A DNA stretch of 64,000 bases from Pseudomonadota bacterium (GTDB taxonomy: Bacteria > Pseudomonadota > Alphaproteobacteria > Rhizobiales > Xanthobacteraceae): NCBI GenBank assembly GCA_018240595.1, contig JAFEFL010000027.1:124001-188000 (forward strand), in the 5' to 3' direction. The notes below the pieces were generated by a model. That model made no database searches. It was not told the origin of the DNA and saw nothing but the letters and a program-made list of their open reading frames with translations. This document shows, piece by piece, positions 40,408 through 48,966 of this stretch (positions within the stretch are counted from its first letter, which is position 1; each line of letters opens with the position of its first letter). The position numbers were made by a program, and so were the translations under genes.

Positions 40408-40773
40408 ATGGCTGACGGCAAGCGCGGCGATAGAGACCACAACAATCCGCCGGACGACGAAGCTGCTCTCTCCGCGAGGCTCGAGCGTCTGGGCGAACGG
40501 ATCGCGACGGCGAACCGGCATCCCGAACAAGACGATGACGTTCGATCGAATGCGAAGGCTTCGGCCTACGCGCGCGGTTTCCGCATGTCGACCGAGCTTG
40601 TCGCCGGCGTGCTGGTAGGTGGGGGATTGGGCTGGCTTTTGGACCGCTGGCTCGGTATCTCGCCGTGGGGGCTCATCCTGTTCCTGTTGCTCGGCTTCGC
40701 GGCCGGGGTACTCAATGTGATGCGGGCCGCTGGCGTCGTCAGTGAACAGTCCGAGCGATTAAAGCCGAAGTAG
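40408..40773 (+). CDS. atpI: ATP synthase assembly protein AtpI/AtpZ family
   Basis: A 121-residue protein: a hydrophilic N-terminal half, then two membrane helices (STELVAGVLVGGGLGWLLD and GLILFLLLGFAAGVLNV). AtpI proteins help assemble the c-ring and may carry Mg. It opens the F0 operon, 15 bases before atpB, as in other Alphaproteobacteria. No catalytic residues are expected. Confidence 0.92.
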   Translation: MADGKRGDRDHNNPPDDEAALSARLERLGERIATANRHPEQDDDVRSNAKASAYARGFRMSTELVAGVLVGGGLGWLLDRWLGISPWGLILFLLLGFAAGVLNVMRAAGVVSEQSERLKPK

Positions 40774-40788
40774 AGCACGAAACAGACA

Positions 40789-41544
40789 ATGGCCGCCGAT
40801 CCGATCCACCAGTTCCGCATCGTCGAATTCTTCCCGGTCGCTCACATCGGCAAAACCGAGATCGCCTTCACCAATTCGGCGCTGTTCATGCTCGCCGCGG
40901 TGGTCATCATCACCGCCTTCCTGATCATCGGCACCGCCAAGAAAGGTCTGGTGCCGACGCGCCTGCAATCGGCGGCGGAACTATCCTACGAATTTGTCGC
41001 AACGACCGTGCGCTCGACCGCCGGTTCGGAAGGCATGAAGTTCTTCCCGTTCGTCTTCACGCTGTTCATGTTCGTGCTGACGCTGAACTTCATCGGCCTC
41101 GTCCCCTACACCTTCACCGTCACCAGCCACATCATCGTCACCGCCGCGCTGGCGATCATGGTGTTCCTCACCGTGCTGCTGTACGGCCTGTACCGTCACG
41201 GTTTTCACTTCTTCAACCTGTTCGTGCCCAAGGGCGTGCCGATCGCCATCCTGCCGCTGATCGTGTTCATCGAGGTGCTGTCCTTCGTGTCGCGCCCGAT
41301 TTCTCACTCGGTGCGTTTGTTCGCCAACATGCTGGCGGGCCACATCACCCTGCAGGTTTTCGCGGGCTTCATCATTCTGATGGGCAGCGCGATGGGCGCG
41401 ATCGGCTGGATCGGCGGCATCCTGCCCTTCGGCATGATCGTCATCCTGATGGCGCTCGAAACACTGGTGGCGTTTTTGCAGGCCTATGTGTTTGCAATTC
41501 TCACCTGCATCTACCTCAACGACGCTATTCACCCGGGCCACTAA
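40789..41544 (+). CDS. atpB: F0F1 ATP synthase subunit a
   Basis: A 251-residue membrane protein with about six helices. The helix with [12 protein letters not shown] carries the essential arginine R176 that faces the c-ring, and [18 protein letters not shown] is the typical last helix. It forms the two proton half-channels of F0. The assembly genes atpI and atpE flank it closely. Confidence 0.97.
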   Translation: MAADPIHQFRIVEFFPVAHIGKTEIAFTNSALFMLAAVVIITAFLIIGTAKKGLVPTRLQSAAELSYEFVATTVRSTAGSEGMKFFPFVFTLFMFVLTLNFIGLVPYTFTVTSHIIVTAALAIMVFLTVLLYGLYRHGFHFFNLFVPKGVPIAILPLIVFIEVLSFVSRPISHSVRLFANMLAGHITLQVFAGFIILMGSAMGAIGWIGGILPFGMIVILMALETLVAFLQAYVFAILTCIYLNDAIHPGH

Positions 41545-41581
41545 GGGCGCGGGTCAAGCAAAAACCAGAAGGAGTTAGGCT

Positions 41582-41809
41582 ATGGATCCAGTGGCAGCGA
41601 AGTACATCGGCGCGGGCATCGCGGCGATCGGCATGGGCGGCGCGGGCGTCGGCGTCGGCATCATTTTCGGCAACTACCTGGCGGCGGCGATCCGCAATCC
41701 GTCGGCGGCGCAGGGCCAGTTCGGCAACCTGATTTTCGGCTTCGCCATCACCGAAGCGCTCGGCATCTTCTCGCTGCTGATCGCGCTGCTGCTGCTGTTC
41801 GCTCTCTAA
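41582..41809 (+). CDS. atpE: F0F1 ATP synthase subunit c
   Basis: A 75-residue hairpin of two membrane helices. The first helix has the repeated GxGxG pattern (GAGVGVG), the polar loop is RNPSAA, and the second helix carries the proton-binding E58 in ITEALGIF. The absence of the Na+-binding extra polar residues points to protons as coupling ion. GGAG lies just upstream of the start. Confidence 0.97.
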   Translation: MDPVAAKYIGAGIAAIGMGGAGVGVGIIFGNYLAAAIRNPSAAQGQFGNLIFGFAITEALGIFSLLIALLLLFAL

Positions 41810-41846
41810 TTAATAAGAGCGCACAAGGCGCTGGAGCTGAAAGACG

Positions 41847-42392
41847 ATGGCAGAACAACAGCACACGACGAGCACCGAGCACCCGGCAGAGGGTGGGCAT
41901 GGCGGCTTCCCGCCGTTCCAGTCGAACACCTATGCCTCGCAGCTCGTCTGGCTCGCGATCGCTTTCGTTCTGCTCTTCGTCCTGATGTCGAAATGGGCGC
42001 TGCCGCGCGTCGGCAGCGTCATTGAGAACCGCCAGAAGCGGATCGACGGTGACATCGCCGAGGCCGGCAAGCTCAAGGAGCAGTCGGACGCGGCGGTGGC
42101 GGCCTACGAGAAGGCGCTGGCCGATGCCCGCGCCAACGCGCAGGCGATCGCCAACGAAACCCGCGACAAGCAGGCGGCGGAAGCTGAAACCCGCCGCAAG
42201 GCGCTGGAAGACGAGCTCAACGTCAAGCTCAGCGACGCCGAGAAGACCATCGCGGCGACCAAGCAGGCGGCGATGAGCAATGTCCGCGGCATCGCCGAGG
42301 ACGCCACCCGCGCCATCGTTGAGCGTCTGATCGGCAAGGCGCCGAGCGACCAGGCGGTCACGACCGCGGTCGCCGACGCGCTCAAGAGGTAA
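41847..42392 (+). CDS. atpG: F0F1 ATP synthase subunit b'
   Basis: A 181-residue subunit with a 30-residue N-terminal tail, one membrane helix (SQLVWLAIAFVLLFVLMSKW) and a long alpha-helical stalk rich in Ala, Glu and Lys. Alphaproteobacteria have b and b' as a heterodimer in the peripheral stalk; the first, longer one is b'. It ends 6 bases before atpF. Confidence 0.93.
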   Translation: MAEQQHTTSTEHPAEGGHGGFPPFQSNTYASQLVWLAIAFVLLFVLMSKWALPRVGSVIENRQKRIDGDIAEAGKLKEQSDAAVAAYEKALADARANAQAIANETRDKQAAEAETRRKALEDELNVKLSDAEKTIAATKQAAMSNVRGIAEDATRAIVERLIGKAPSDQAVTTAVADALKR

Positions 42393-42398
42393 TCGATC

Positions 42399-42893
42399 AT
42401 GGCCGAGTTTTTCCTCGAGGGCGAAAGCTGGGTCGCCATCGCCTTCGTCCTGTTCATCGCCGGGCTGGGCTATATCGGCGTCCACAAGATGCTGGCCAAG
42501 TCGCTCGACGACCGCGCCGCCCGCATCAAGGCGGAGCTCGACGAGGCCCGCAAGCTGAAGGATGAGGCCGCCGCGGTGCTGGCCGAGTATCAGCGCAAGC
42601 GCGCCGCCGCCGAATCCGAAGCGCAGAGCATCGTGGCCGGCGCCAAGGAAGATGCCGCCCGCATGGCCACCGAGGCCAAGGCGAAGATCGAAGAATTTGT
42701 CGCGCGCCGCACCAAGATGGCCGAGGTCAAGATCGCCCAGGCCGAGGCGCAGGCCGCCGCCGATGTCCGCGCCGCGGCCGCCGAAGCCGCCATTGCTGCC
42801 GCCGAGAAGATCCTCTCCGCCGAAGCGAAGGGTGCGCTGGCCGGCGAACTGATCAGCAAGGGCATCGAGGACGTCCGCAAGAAGTTGAACTAG
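42399..42893 (+). CDS. atpF: F0F1 ATP synthase subunit b
   Basis: A 164-residue subunit: [19 protein letters not shown] holds the single membrane helix, and the rest is a charged helical stalk that binds the delta subunit and F1. The F1 genes (atpHAGDC) are elsewhere, which is the normal alphaproteobacterial arrangement. A terminator follows 48 bases downstream. Confidence 0.95.
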   Translation: MAEFFLEGESWVAIAFVLFIAGLGYIGVHKMLAKSLDDRAARIKAELDEARKLKDEAAAVLAEYQRKRAAAESEAQSIVAGAKEDAARMATEAKAKIEEFVARRTKMAEVKIAQAEAQAAADVRAAAAEAAIAAAEKILSAEAKGALAGELISKGIEDVRKKLN

Positions 42894-42940
42894 GCGGCCC
42901 CGGCACGCGCCGGGCAAGATTACCGAACGACACCATCAAC

Positions 42941-42965
42941 GCCGGCCGATCAGCCGGCCTTTTTG
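42941..42965 (+). terminator. Intrinsic terminator of the atp F0 operon
   Basis: GCCGGC, a 6-base loop, GCCGGC, then CTTTTT: a textbook intrinsic terminator. The following 219 bases up to the HAD gene hold no other feature that I could support. Confidence 0.85.
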
Positions 42966-43184
42966 CTGGGCGGGCGGTACCCGATTCCGGCGCGCGTGCG
43001 ATTCCCGGGTAAGACAACCGTTGATCGCAGGTGGTCCTTGCATACCGATTCGGCCGGACTAAGCTCGCAATCAGCGATTCGTTTGTAAGAGTGGCGTTGC
43101 GGTCCGAGCGACCGCCCATTCGTAAGCGTCTGCATTCCAACAATCAGACCTAGCCGGCAATACCGGCCACGGATCGGGGGACTC

Positions 43185-43841
43185 GTGGTCATCTTCGATT
43201 GCAACGGCGTGCTTGTCGACAGCGAGCCGCTGGCCACCGCGATCGTATCGCAGGAGTTCATGCGCGCCGGCTTCGCGCTGACGCCGGACCTTGTCTCGCG
43301 CTATTTCACCGGCCGCCGCCAAGCCGATATGTTCGCCGAGGTCGAGGTCGCGGCCGGACGCAAACTGCCAAGCGGCTTTGCCGAAACCGTGACGCTCGCG
43401 ACTCTTCGCAAGTTCCGCGCCGAGTTGCGCGCGACCGCCCACGCTGCGCACGCGCTGTCCTGGCTGCGCGGCCCCAAATGCGTGGCGTCATCGTCGTCGC
43501 TCGACCGTATCCGCGTCAGCCTCGAGACCACCGACCTGCTGCGCTTCTTCGAGCCCAACCTGTTCTCGGCCGGCGATGTCCCCAACGGCAAACCGGCACC
43601 CGATCTGTTCCTGCATGTGGCGGGACAGATGCGAGTTGATCCCGGCCATTGCCTGGTGGTCGAGGATTCGCCGGCAGGTGTCACGGCGGCGGTGACGGCC
43701 GGCATGACGGTCATCGGCTTTGTCGGCGGCAGCCATGCCGGTTCGAAGCTTGGTCTTCAGTTGCGCGAGGCTGGCGCACGCGCCGTGATCTCAGACTTGC
43801 GCGCGCTCAAGAGCACGGTCATCGACCTGCGCGGCTGGTAA
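43185..43841 (+). CDS. HAD-superfamily hydrolase (subfamily IA), motif I variant DxN
   Basis: A 218-residue protein resembling phosphoglycolate phosphatase and beta-phosphoglucomutase. Motif I reads FDCNGVLVDSE, so the nucleophile D5 is present but the usual +2 acid/base aspartate is N7. Motif III is NGKPAPDLF and motif IV is VVEDSPAGV. The helical cap occupies residues 15-85. The start is GTG at 43185 with GGGGG five bases upstream. Loss of the second Asp would slow phosphatase turnover in classic HADs, so it may have a different or weak activity. The physiological substrate is unknown. Confidence 0.85.
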   Translation: MVIFDCNGVLVDSEPLATAIVSQEFMRAGFALTPDLVSRYFTGRRQADMFAEVEVAAGRKLPSGFAETVTLATLRKFRAELRATAHAAHALSWLRGPKCVASSSSLDRIRVSLETTDLLRFFEPNLFSAGDVPNGKPAPDLFLHVAGQMRVDPGHCLVVEDSPAGVTAAVTAGMTVIGFVGGSHAGSKLGLQLREAGARAVISDLRALKSTVIDLRGW

Positions 43842-43883
43842 TCCGCCCTACCCGTTTTCAGCCTGATGTCGGCGGTGCGGCGC

Positions 43884-44549
43884 CTACCGCTTCTTCTTGC
43901 GCGGCGCCGGCTTCCGGCCCTGCTGCTGCGCGGCCAAGGTATCGAAGCCGATATAGGCCACATAGTTATCGAGGAGTCCCGCCGGAGTCGGCATCGGGAA
44001 CGTCACGCCCTCTTCGATATGGGTAAAGGTGACACGGTCGACGGCCGAGGTGATTTCGACCGGGATCATCGTGAACTTCGACACGATGGCTTTCGGCGTA
44101 ACGCCTTCCTGCACCACCGCGATGCGCAGCGGCACGTCGACCTTGCCAGGCCCGCCGGCGGGCCCGGTAATGACACGGCCTTCCACCCCGATGCGCATGG
44201 TCATGACGCCGGCGTTGATGTGGCACTCGCGCGCGTAACGAATGATCGTGCCCTGGTAACGCAGGTTGACCGCCGCCGGCTCGTCCGGCTTGCCCGCGCC
44301 GCCAATCATCAAGGTCGCGGCGCCGGTACGCACCTGGACGGGCGGACAATCGACGTCCTCGTTGCTCAGGTTGCCGACATTGCCGTTGTCGGCCGGCGCG
44401 TCATTGGCCGCCTTGTTCGAGTCGAGCAGGTTCAGGGACGACAGGCTGGTGCCGCAGCCGGCCAGCAGCAGCGCCAGGACCGGCGCCGCCAAGGGCAGCG
44501 ACCACCGCGTCCGCCGCAGCTTCGATTGTTCGCTTCGTTCCCCGGTCAT
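43884..44549 (-). CDS. Hypothetical lipoprotein
   Basis: A 221-residue protein with a basic N-terminus, a hydrophobic stretch and the lipobox LLLAGCG. The mature part begins with a Ser/Asn-rich linker, then a beta-rich domain (VNLRYQGTIIRYARECHINAG, shortened core GTIIRYARECH) and ends in a very basic tail, PAPRKKKR. The basic tail could bind DNA, RNA or acidic lipids. No named family is recognised. The ATG at 44549 is used; a TTG five codons upstream is less likely. Confidence 0.75.
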   Translation of the reverse strand: MTGERSEQSKLRRTRWSLPLAAPVLALLLAGCGTSLSSLNLLDSNKAANDAPADNGNVGNLSNEDVDCPPVQVRTGAATLMIGGAGKPDEPAAVNLRYQGTIIRYARECHINAGVMTMRIGVEGRVITGPAGGPGKVDVPLRIAVVQEGVTPKAIVSKFTMIPVEITSAVDRVTFTHIEEGVTFPMPTPAGLLDNYVAYIGFDTLAAQQQGRKPAPRKKKR

Positions 44550-44643
44550 CCGTTCCACTCGCAATTCGTCGAACTCGTTAAATCACTGGCCTCTATAACA
44601 AAACAAGCGTGGCAGGCCCAAGGCAAGAGGCCTTTCGTGGCCC

Positions 44644-45225
44644 TCAGGGATCGTCCGACAGGCGGGCATAGAGGAGGTGGTCCTGCCAGATGCCATTGAT
44701 GCAGAGATAGCGGCGGGCATAACCCTCGCGCTTGAATCCGGTCTTCTCCAGGAGCCCGATGGACGGGGCATTGGTCGGGATACAGGCGGCCTCGACGCGG
44801 TGCAGGCGCAGGGTGCTGAAGCTGTGCGCCAGCAGGGTCCGGACCGCGGCGCTCATATAGCCGCGGCGGGCGAAGGGGGCGCCGATCCAGTAACCAAGGC
44901 TGCCGGCCTGGGCGACCCCGCGTCGGATATTGGCGAGCGTCAGGCCGCCCACCAGCGTGTGGTCGGTGCCGCGGAACACCAGGAAGGCGTAGGCGAGATC
45001 GTTGCGCTGGTCGTCAATGTAGCGCCGAAGCCGTCGCCGATAGGCGCCGCGGCTGAGATCATCCGACGGCCAGATCGGCTCCCAGGGAGTGAGGAATTCC
45101 CGGCTCTGTTCGCGCAAGGCAGCCCAGGCCGCGAAGTCGCCCGGCTGCGGCGCGCGCAAATAGACGCCCTGCCCGGCGATGACAGGCTCGGAATCGGCAA
45201 ATCCAACGGTACGGAAGAACGCCAT
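44644..45225 (-). CDS. GNAT-family N-acetyltransferase (RimJ-like)
   Basis: A 193-residue protein. The acetyl-CoA-binding region is GSLGYWIGAPFARRGYMSAAV, of which ARRGYMSAAV is the core, and the C-terminal part has NAPSIGLLEKTGFKREGYARRY, core EKTGFKREGYA. These features are typical of RimJ/RimL ribosomal-protein alanine acetyltransferases. It lies 32 bases after the M16 peptidase gene and probably belongs to that transcript, as in Bradyrhizobium relatives. The target protein is not determined by sequence. Confidence 0.87.
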   Translation of the reverse strand: MAFFRTVGFADSEPVIAGQGVYLRAPQPGDFAAWAALREQSREFLTPWEPIWPSDDLSRGAYRRRLRRYIDDQRNDLAYAFLVFRGTDHTLVGGLTLANIRRGVAQAGSLGYWIGAPFARRGYMSAAVRTLLAHSFSTLRLHRVEAACIPTNAPSIGLLEKTGFKREGYARRYLCINGIWQDHLLYARLSDDP

Positions 45226-45257
45226 TGCTGTTGTCGTCCGTCCCGGCTGGCCGAACC

Positions 45258-46529
45258 TCAGGCAGCCGGGCGCACCAGACTTTCGGCAATCGCGGCGGTG
45301 CTTTCAAGCCCGTTGCCGGGCCCGAGCGCCGCGATGGCCGGGCGGCCCCGGGCGATCAGGGCTCGACCGGCGGCGCGCGCACTCTCCACGGTCACGGCCT
45401 CAACTTTGGCGACGATCTCCTCGAGCGGCACCGGCCGGCCATAGGCCAGCATCTGCCGCGCCATCTGGCCGAGGCGAGCTTCGGAGCTTTCCAGCGCCAT
45501 CAGCAAGCCGGCCTTCATCTGCGCCTTGGCGCGGGCGATCTCGGTCTCGTTCAGCGTCCGCGTCGCGCTCTCGATCTGGTCGATGACGACGCGCATCAGT
45601 TCCGGCGCGTCGGCCTCGTCGGTGCCGGCATAGAGCCCGAACAGCCCCGTATCCGAATAGGGCATGTGGAAGGCCTGGATCGTGTAGCAGAGGCCGCGGA
45701 TCTCGCGAACTTCCTGAAACAGACGCGACGACATGCCGCCACCGAGCACACTGGTGAACACCTGCAGGCTGTAGAGCTGCGGGTCCTTCACCGGCACGCC
45801 CTCAAGCGCCATCGCGATGTGCACCTGCTCGAGATCGCGCGACTCAACCTTGGTGCCGCCGCCGAAACGCGCCGCCTGATGCGCCGGCGCATCGGGACCG
45901 GCAAAGCTGGCGAAGCGCTTCTCGGCTTCGGCGACGATCTGCGCATGATCGACCGCGCCGGCCGCCGCGACCAGCATGTTCGGCGCGCGGTAGTTGCGGT
46001 TGAGGTAAGTGCGCAGGCTCTTGGCGCTGAATGAGCGCACCGTGTCCGGCGTGCCGAGGATCGAACGGCCGATCGGCTGTCCGGGAAACGCGGTTTCCTG
46101 CAGTCGGTCGAACACGAGATCGTCCGGTGCGTCTTCGGTGGCGCCGATTTCCTGGGTGATGACGTTCTGCTCGCGGCGCAATTCTTCGGGATCGAAGGCC
46201 GGTTCGGACAGGATGTCCGACAGCACGTCGAGCGCCAGCGGCACGTCAGCCTTGAGCACGCGGGCGAAATAGCCGGTGTTCTCGACGCTGGTCGCGGCAT
46301 TGAGATCGCCGCCGACCGCCTCGATAGTCTCGGCGATCTGCCGCGCGGTGCGGCGCTTGGTGCCCTTGAAGGCCATATGTTCAAGAAGATGCGAAATGCC
46401 GTGCTCGTCCGGCGCTTCGTCGCGGCTGCCCGCGCCGACCCACACGCCCAGCGAAGCCGACTCAAGATGCGGCATGCGGTCGGTCACCACCGACAGGCCG
46501 GATGGCAGCTTGGTGACTTCAACGGTCAT
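45258..46529 (-). CDS. M16-family zinc peptidase (mitochondrial processing peptidase-like)
   Basis: A 423-residue protein. The inverted zinc motif HLLEH is H47-x2-E50-H51, followed by MAFKGT; the downstream glutamate region SVENTGYFARVL is intact, so it should be catalytic. The second M16 half (residues 190-400) includes LGGGMSSRLFQEVREIRGL, core GGGMSSRLFQEVRE. It resembles the beta subunit of mitochondrial processing peptidase and acts on peptides or signal sequences in the cytoplasm. It overlaps thrC by four bases. Confidence 0.92.
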   Translation of the reverse strand: MTVEVTKLPSGLSVVTDRMPHLESASLGVWVGAGSRDEAPDEHGISHLLEHMAFKGTKRRTARQIAETIEAVGGDLNAATSVENTGYFARVLKADVPLALDVLSDILSEPAFDPEELRREQNVITQEIGATEDAPDDLVFDRLQETAFPGQPIGRSILGTPDTVRSFSAKSLRTYLNRNYRAPNMLVAAAGAVDHAQIVAEAEKRFASFAGPDAPAHQAARFGGGTKVESRDLEQVHIAMALEGVPVKDPQLYSLQVFTSVLGGGMSSRLFQEVREIRGLCYTIQAFHMPYSDTGLFGLYAGTDEADAPELMRVVIDQIESATRTLNETEIARAKAQMKAGLLMALESSEARLGQMARQMLAYGRPVPLEEIVAKVEAVTVESARAAGRALIARGRPAIAALGPGNGLESTAAIAESLVRPAA

Positions 46530-47941
46530 ACGCCAACTCCTTCGCGCGCCGCACGCGACGCGTTCGCAACGAATGTCTCGATCTTGCCCTGGTCGGCCGG
46601 CAGCACGGTGAATCGCTCCGGCTTCTTCGGCAGGTCAGAGAGCCAATCTGGGAGCCCCGGGTTCACTCCGCAAGCCGCCTTGACGGCGTCCGGGAACTTG
46701 GCCGGATGCGCGGTGGACAGGACCACCATCGGCACCGACGGGTCGCGGGTTTCCTTCTCCGCCACCGCCAGCGCGACGGCGGTGTGCGGATCGGCGCAAT
46801 AGGACGCCTCTTTCATCCAGGCGCGGATTTCGGCATCGACCTCCTGTTCGTCGGCGCGGTCGGCCGAGAACAGTGCGCGCATCGCCTTCAGCGCATCGCC
46901 CGGCACGGTGAAGCGGCCGGATTGCGTGAGCGAACCCATCAGCGCATTGACCTTGGCGGCGTCGCGGCCGCAGGTTTCGAACAGCAAGCGCTCGAAATTC
47001 GACGACACCTGGATATCCATCGACGGCGACGAGGTCGCCACGACCTTGCGCGTCTCGTAATCGCCGGTGGTCAGCGTGCGCGCCAGGATGTCGTTGACAT
47101 TGGTGGCGACGACCAGGCGATCGACCGGCAGGCCCATCTTGCTGGCGACATAGCCGGCATAAACGTCGCCGAAATTGCCGGTCGGCACCGTGAACGCGAT
47201 CTTGCGGTGCGGCGCGCCGAGCGCCACGGCGGAGGTGAAGTAATACACCGCCTGCGCAACAAGACGCGCCCAGTTGATCGAGTTGACGCCGGACAGATGC
47301 ACGCGGTCGCGGAAGGCGTGATGGTTGAACATCGCCTTCACCAACGCCTGACAATCGTCGAAGGTGCCTTCGACCGCGATCGAATGCACGTTGCTGTCGG
47401 CCGGCGTCGTCATCATCCAGCGCTGCACGTCGGAGATGCGGCCGTGCGGATAGAGCGCGACGACATCGACCTGGTCGCGGCCGCGGAAGGCTTCGACCGC
47501 GGCGCCGCCGGTGTCGCCCGAGGTGGCGACGACGATGGTGGTGCGCTGGCCGCGCTTCTTCAGGACGTGATCCATCAGCCGCGCCACCAGCTGCATGGCG
47601 AGGTCTTTGAAGGCGAGCGTCGGCCCGTGGAAGAGCTCGAGGACGAACAGGTTGTCGCCGAGCTGGACCAGCGGCGCGACCGCCGGGTGACGGAACGTGC
47701 CATAGGCTTCGCGCGCGATGCGGGCGAGATCGACCTCGGCGATGGCGTCGCCGACGAAGGGCTTGAGCACCTCGACCGCGACCTCGGCATAAGGCCGCCC
47801 AGCGAAGGACGCGATGGTCTCACGCGACAGGGTCGGCCAGGTTGTTGGCACGTATAGCCCGCCGTCGCGGGCCAGCCCCGCGAGCATCACCTCGACGAAA
47901 TCGAGCTGGGCCGTCGCACCCCGCGTAGAGATATAACGCAT
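46526..47941 (-). CDS. thrC: Threonine synthase
   Basis: A 471-residue PLP enzyme of the long threonine synthase type. MRYISTRG at the N-terminus, the PLP lysine in PTLAFKDLAMQL, ATSGDTGGAA and the PTGNFGDVYAGY segment are all present. It converts O-phospho-L-homoserine to L-threonine. The start at 47941 matches family N-termini; an ATG seven codons upstream adds MEILDIS. In related genomes SURF1, DUF983 and the cta genes lie directly upstream; here a catabolic cassette on the other strand separates them. It overlaps the M16 peptidase gene. Confidence 0.95.
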   Translation of the reverse strand: MRYISTRGATAQLDFVEVMLAGLARDGGLYVPTTWPTLSRETIASFAGRPYAEVAVEVLKPFVGDAIAEVDLARIAREAYGTFRHPAVAPLVQLGDNLFVLELFHGPTLAFKDLAMQLVARLMDHVLKKRGQRTTIVVATSGDTGGAAVEAFRGRDQVDVVALYPHGRISDVQRWMMTTPADSNVHSIAVEGTFDDCQALVKAMFNHHAFRDRVHLSGVNSINWARLVAQAVYYFTSAVALGAPHRKIAFTVPTGNFGDVYAGYVASKMGLPVDRLVVATNVNDILARTLTTGDYETRKVVATSSPSMDIQVSSNFERLLFETCGRDAAKVNALMGSLTQSGRFTVPGDALKAMRALFSADRADEQEVDAEIRAWMKEASYCADPHTAVALAVAEKETRDPSVPMVVLSTAHPAKFPDAVKAACGVNPGLPDWLSDLPKKPERFTVLPADQGKIETFVANASRAAREGVGV

Positions 47942-48142
47942 TGAAATATCGAGAATTTCCATGCCGAATGAGACTTTACCGGTGCACCCTAACCTTGGGC
48001 GCAGAGCAGCACAAGGAAGCCGGCGCGGGAGGCGGGAGGGTCCTCGGTGGTCACGCGGTATCGCCGCTTGTTAGCCGCACCATGCCGATCCCGCCAACCC
48101 AGCCAACCATGGAGGCCCCCGCTCCGGCCCTCGACTCTCATA

Positions 48143-48158
48143 TCATATAGTCATATAG
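48143..48158. promoter_or_regulatory. Tandem TCATATAG repeat before the GntR gene
   Basis: Two exact, adjacent copies of TCATATAG at 48143-48150 and 48151-48158 lie 8 bases before the GntR start. This A+T-rich patch stands out from its G+C-rich surroundings and may be both a -10 region and an operator for self-regulation. HutC-type sites are usually dyads, so operator status is uncertain. Confidence 0.4.
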
Positions 48159-48166
48159 ATGAATTC

Positions 48167-48895
48167 ATGATTGCCAGTACCGACAGCCGTTTGCCCCTTT
48201 ACCAGCGCCTGCGCGACGCGCTGGCCGCCGGCATCGTCCGCCAAGAATGGCGCCCCGGCGAGGCCATTCCGACGGAAGCCGAATTGGCGCAGACCCATGG
48301 CGTCGCCGTCGGCACCGTGCGCAAGGCCATCGATCAACTCGTCGCCGAAGGCGTGCTCGAGCGGCAGCAGGGCCGCGGCACCTTCGTGCGGCGTGCCCGG
48401 TTCAATTCATCGCTGTTTCGTTTCTTCCGCTTTCAGTCGGAAAGCGGCGAACGGCGCGTTCCGGAAAGCCGGATCATTCATCGCGAGGTCATAGCAGCGC
48501 CGTCCGCGGTGGCTTCGGCGTTGCGCCTGCCTGCCGATGAGCCCGTCATCCGGCTGTCGCGTCTGCGCCTCAACGACGGCACGCCACTGCTGGCCGAGGA
48601 AATCTGGGTGCAGCGCGCACGCTTCGAACCGCTCGTGGACATTGGTCCGGAACAGTTCGGCGATCTGCTGTATCCGCTCTACGAAGAGCGCTGCGGACAG
48701 GTCGTCGTTTCCGCCGAAGAAACGCTGACGGTCGAATTGGCCAGGCCGCTGGAAGCACGACTCCTCAATCATGAGGTCGGCGCTCCGCTGATCGTCATCG
48801 AACGCCTGGCGTTCGATCTCGAGCATCGCCCGCTCGAATGGCGGCGCTCGCGCGGACCGGCCGACAAGTTCCGCTATCACGTCGAGATTCGATAA
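48167..48895 (+). CDS. GntR-family (HutC subfamily) transcriptional regulator
   Basis: A 242-residue protein. Residues 10-75 form a winged helix (YQRLRDALAAGI, PTEAELAQTHGVAVGTVRKAI, ERQQGRGTFV) and residues of about 95-235 form a UTRA ligand-binding domain (PVIRLSRLRLNDGTPLLAEE, core LRLNDGTPLLAEE). It probably represses the MFS transporter and amidohydrolase genes that follow and is released by their substrate. The tandem TCATATAG motif just upstream suggests self-control. The start at 48167 gives the usual short tail before the first helix. Confidence 0.88.
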   Translation: MIASTDSRLPLYQRLRDALAAGIVRQEWRPGEAIPTEAELAQTHGVAVGTVRKAIDQLVAEGVLERQQGRGTFVRRARFNSSLFRFFRFQSESGERRVPESRIIHREVIAAPSAVASALRLPADEPVIRLSRLRLNDGTPLLAEEIWVQRARFEPLVDIGPEQFGDLLYPLYEERCGQVVVSAEETLTVELARPLEARLLNHEVGAPLIVIERLAFDLEHRPLEWRRSRGPADKFRYHVEIR

Positions 48896-48966
48896 AGCGT
48901 CGCGGCCTCAAGGCCCGACGCGAGTCGCAAAACAAAACGTCATAAACCGAAAAGAGGGAGGCTGCT

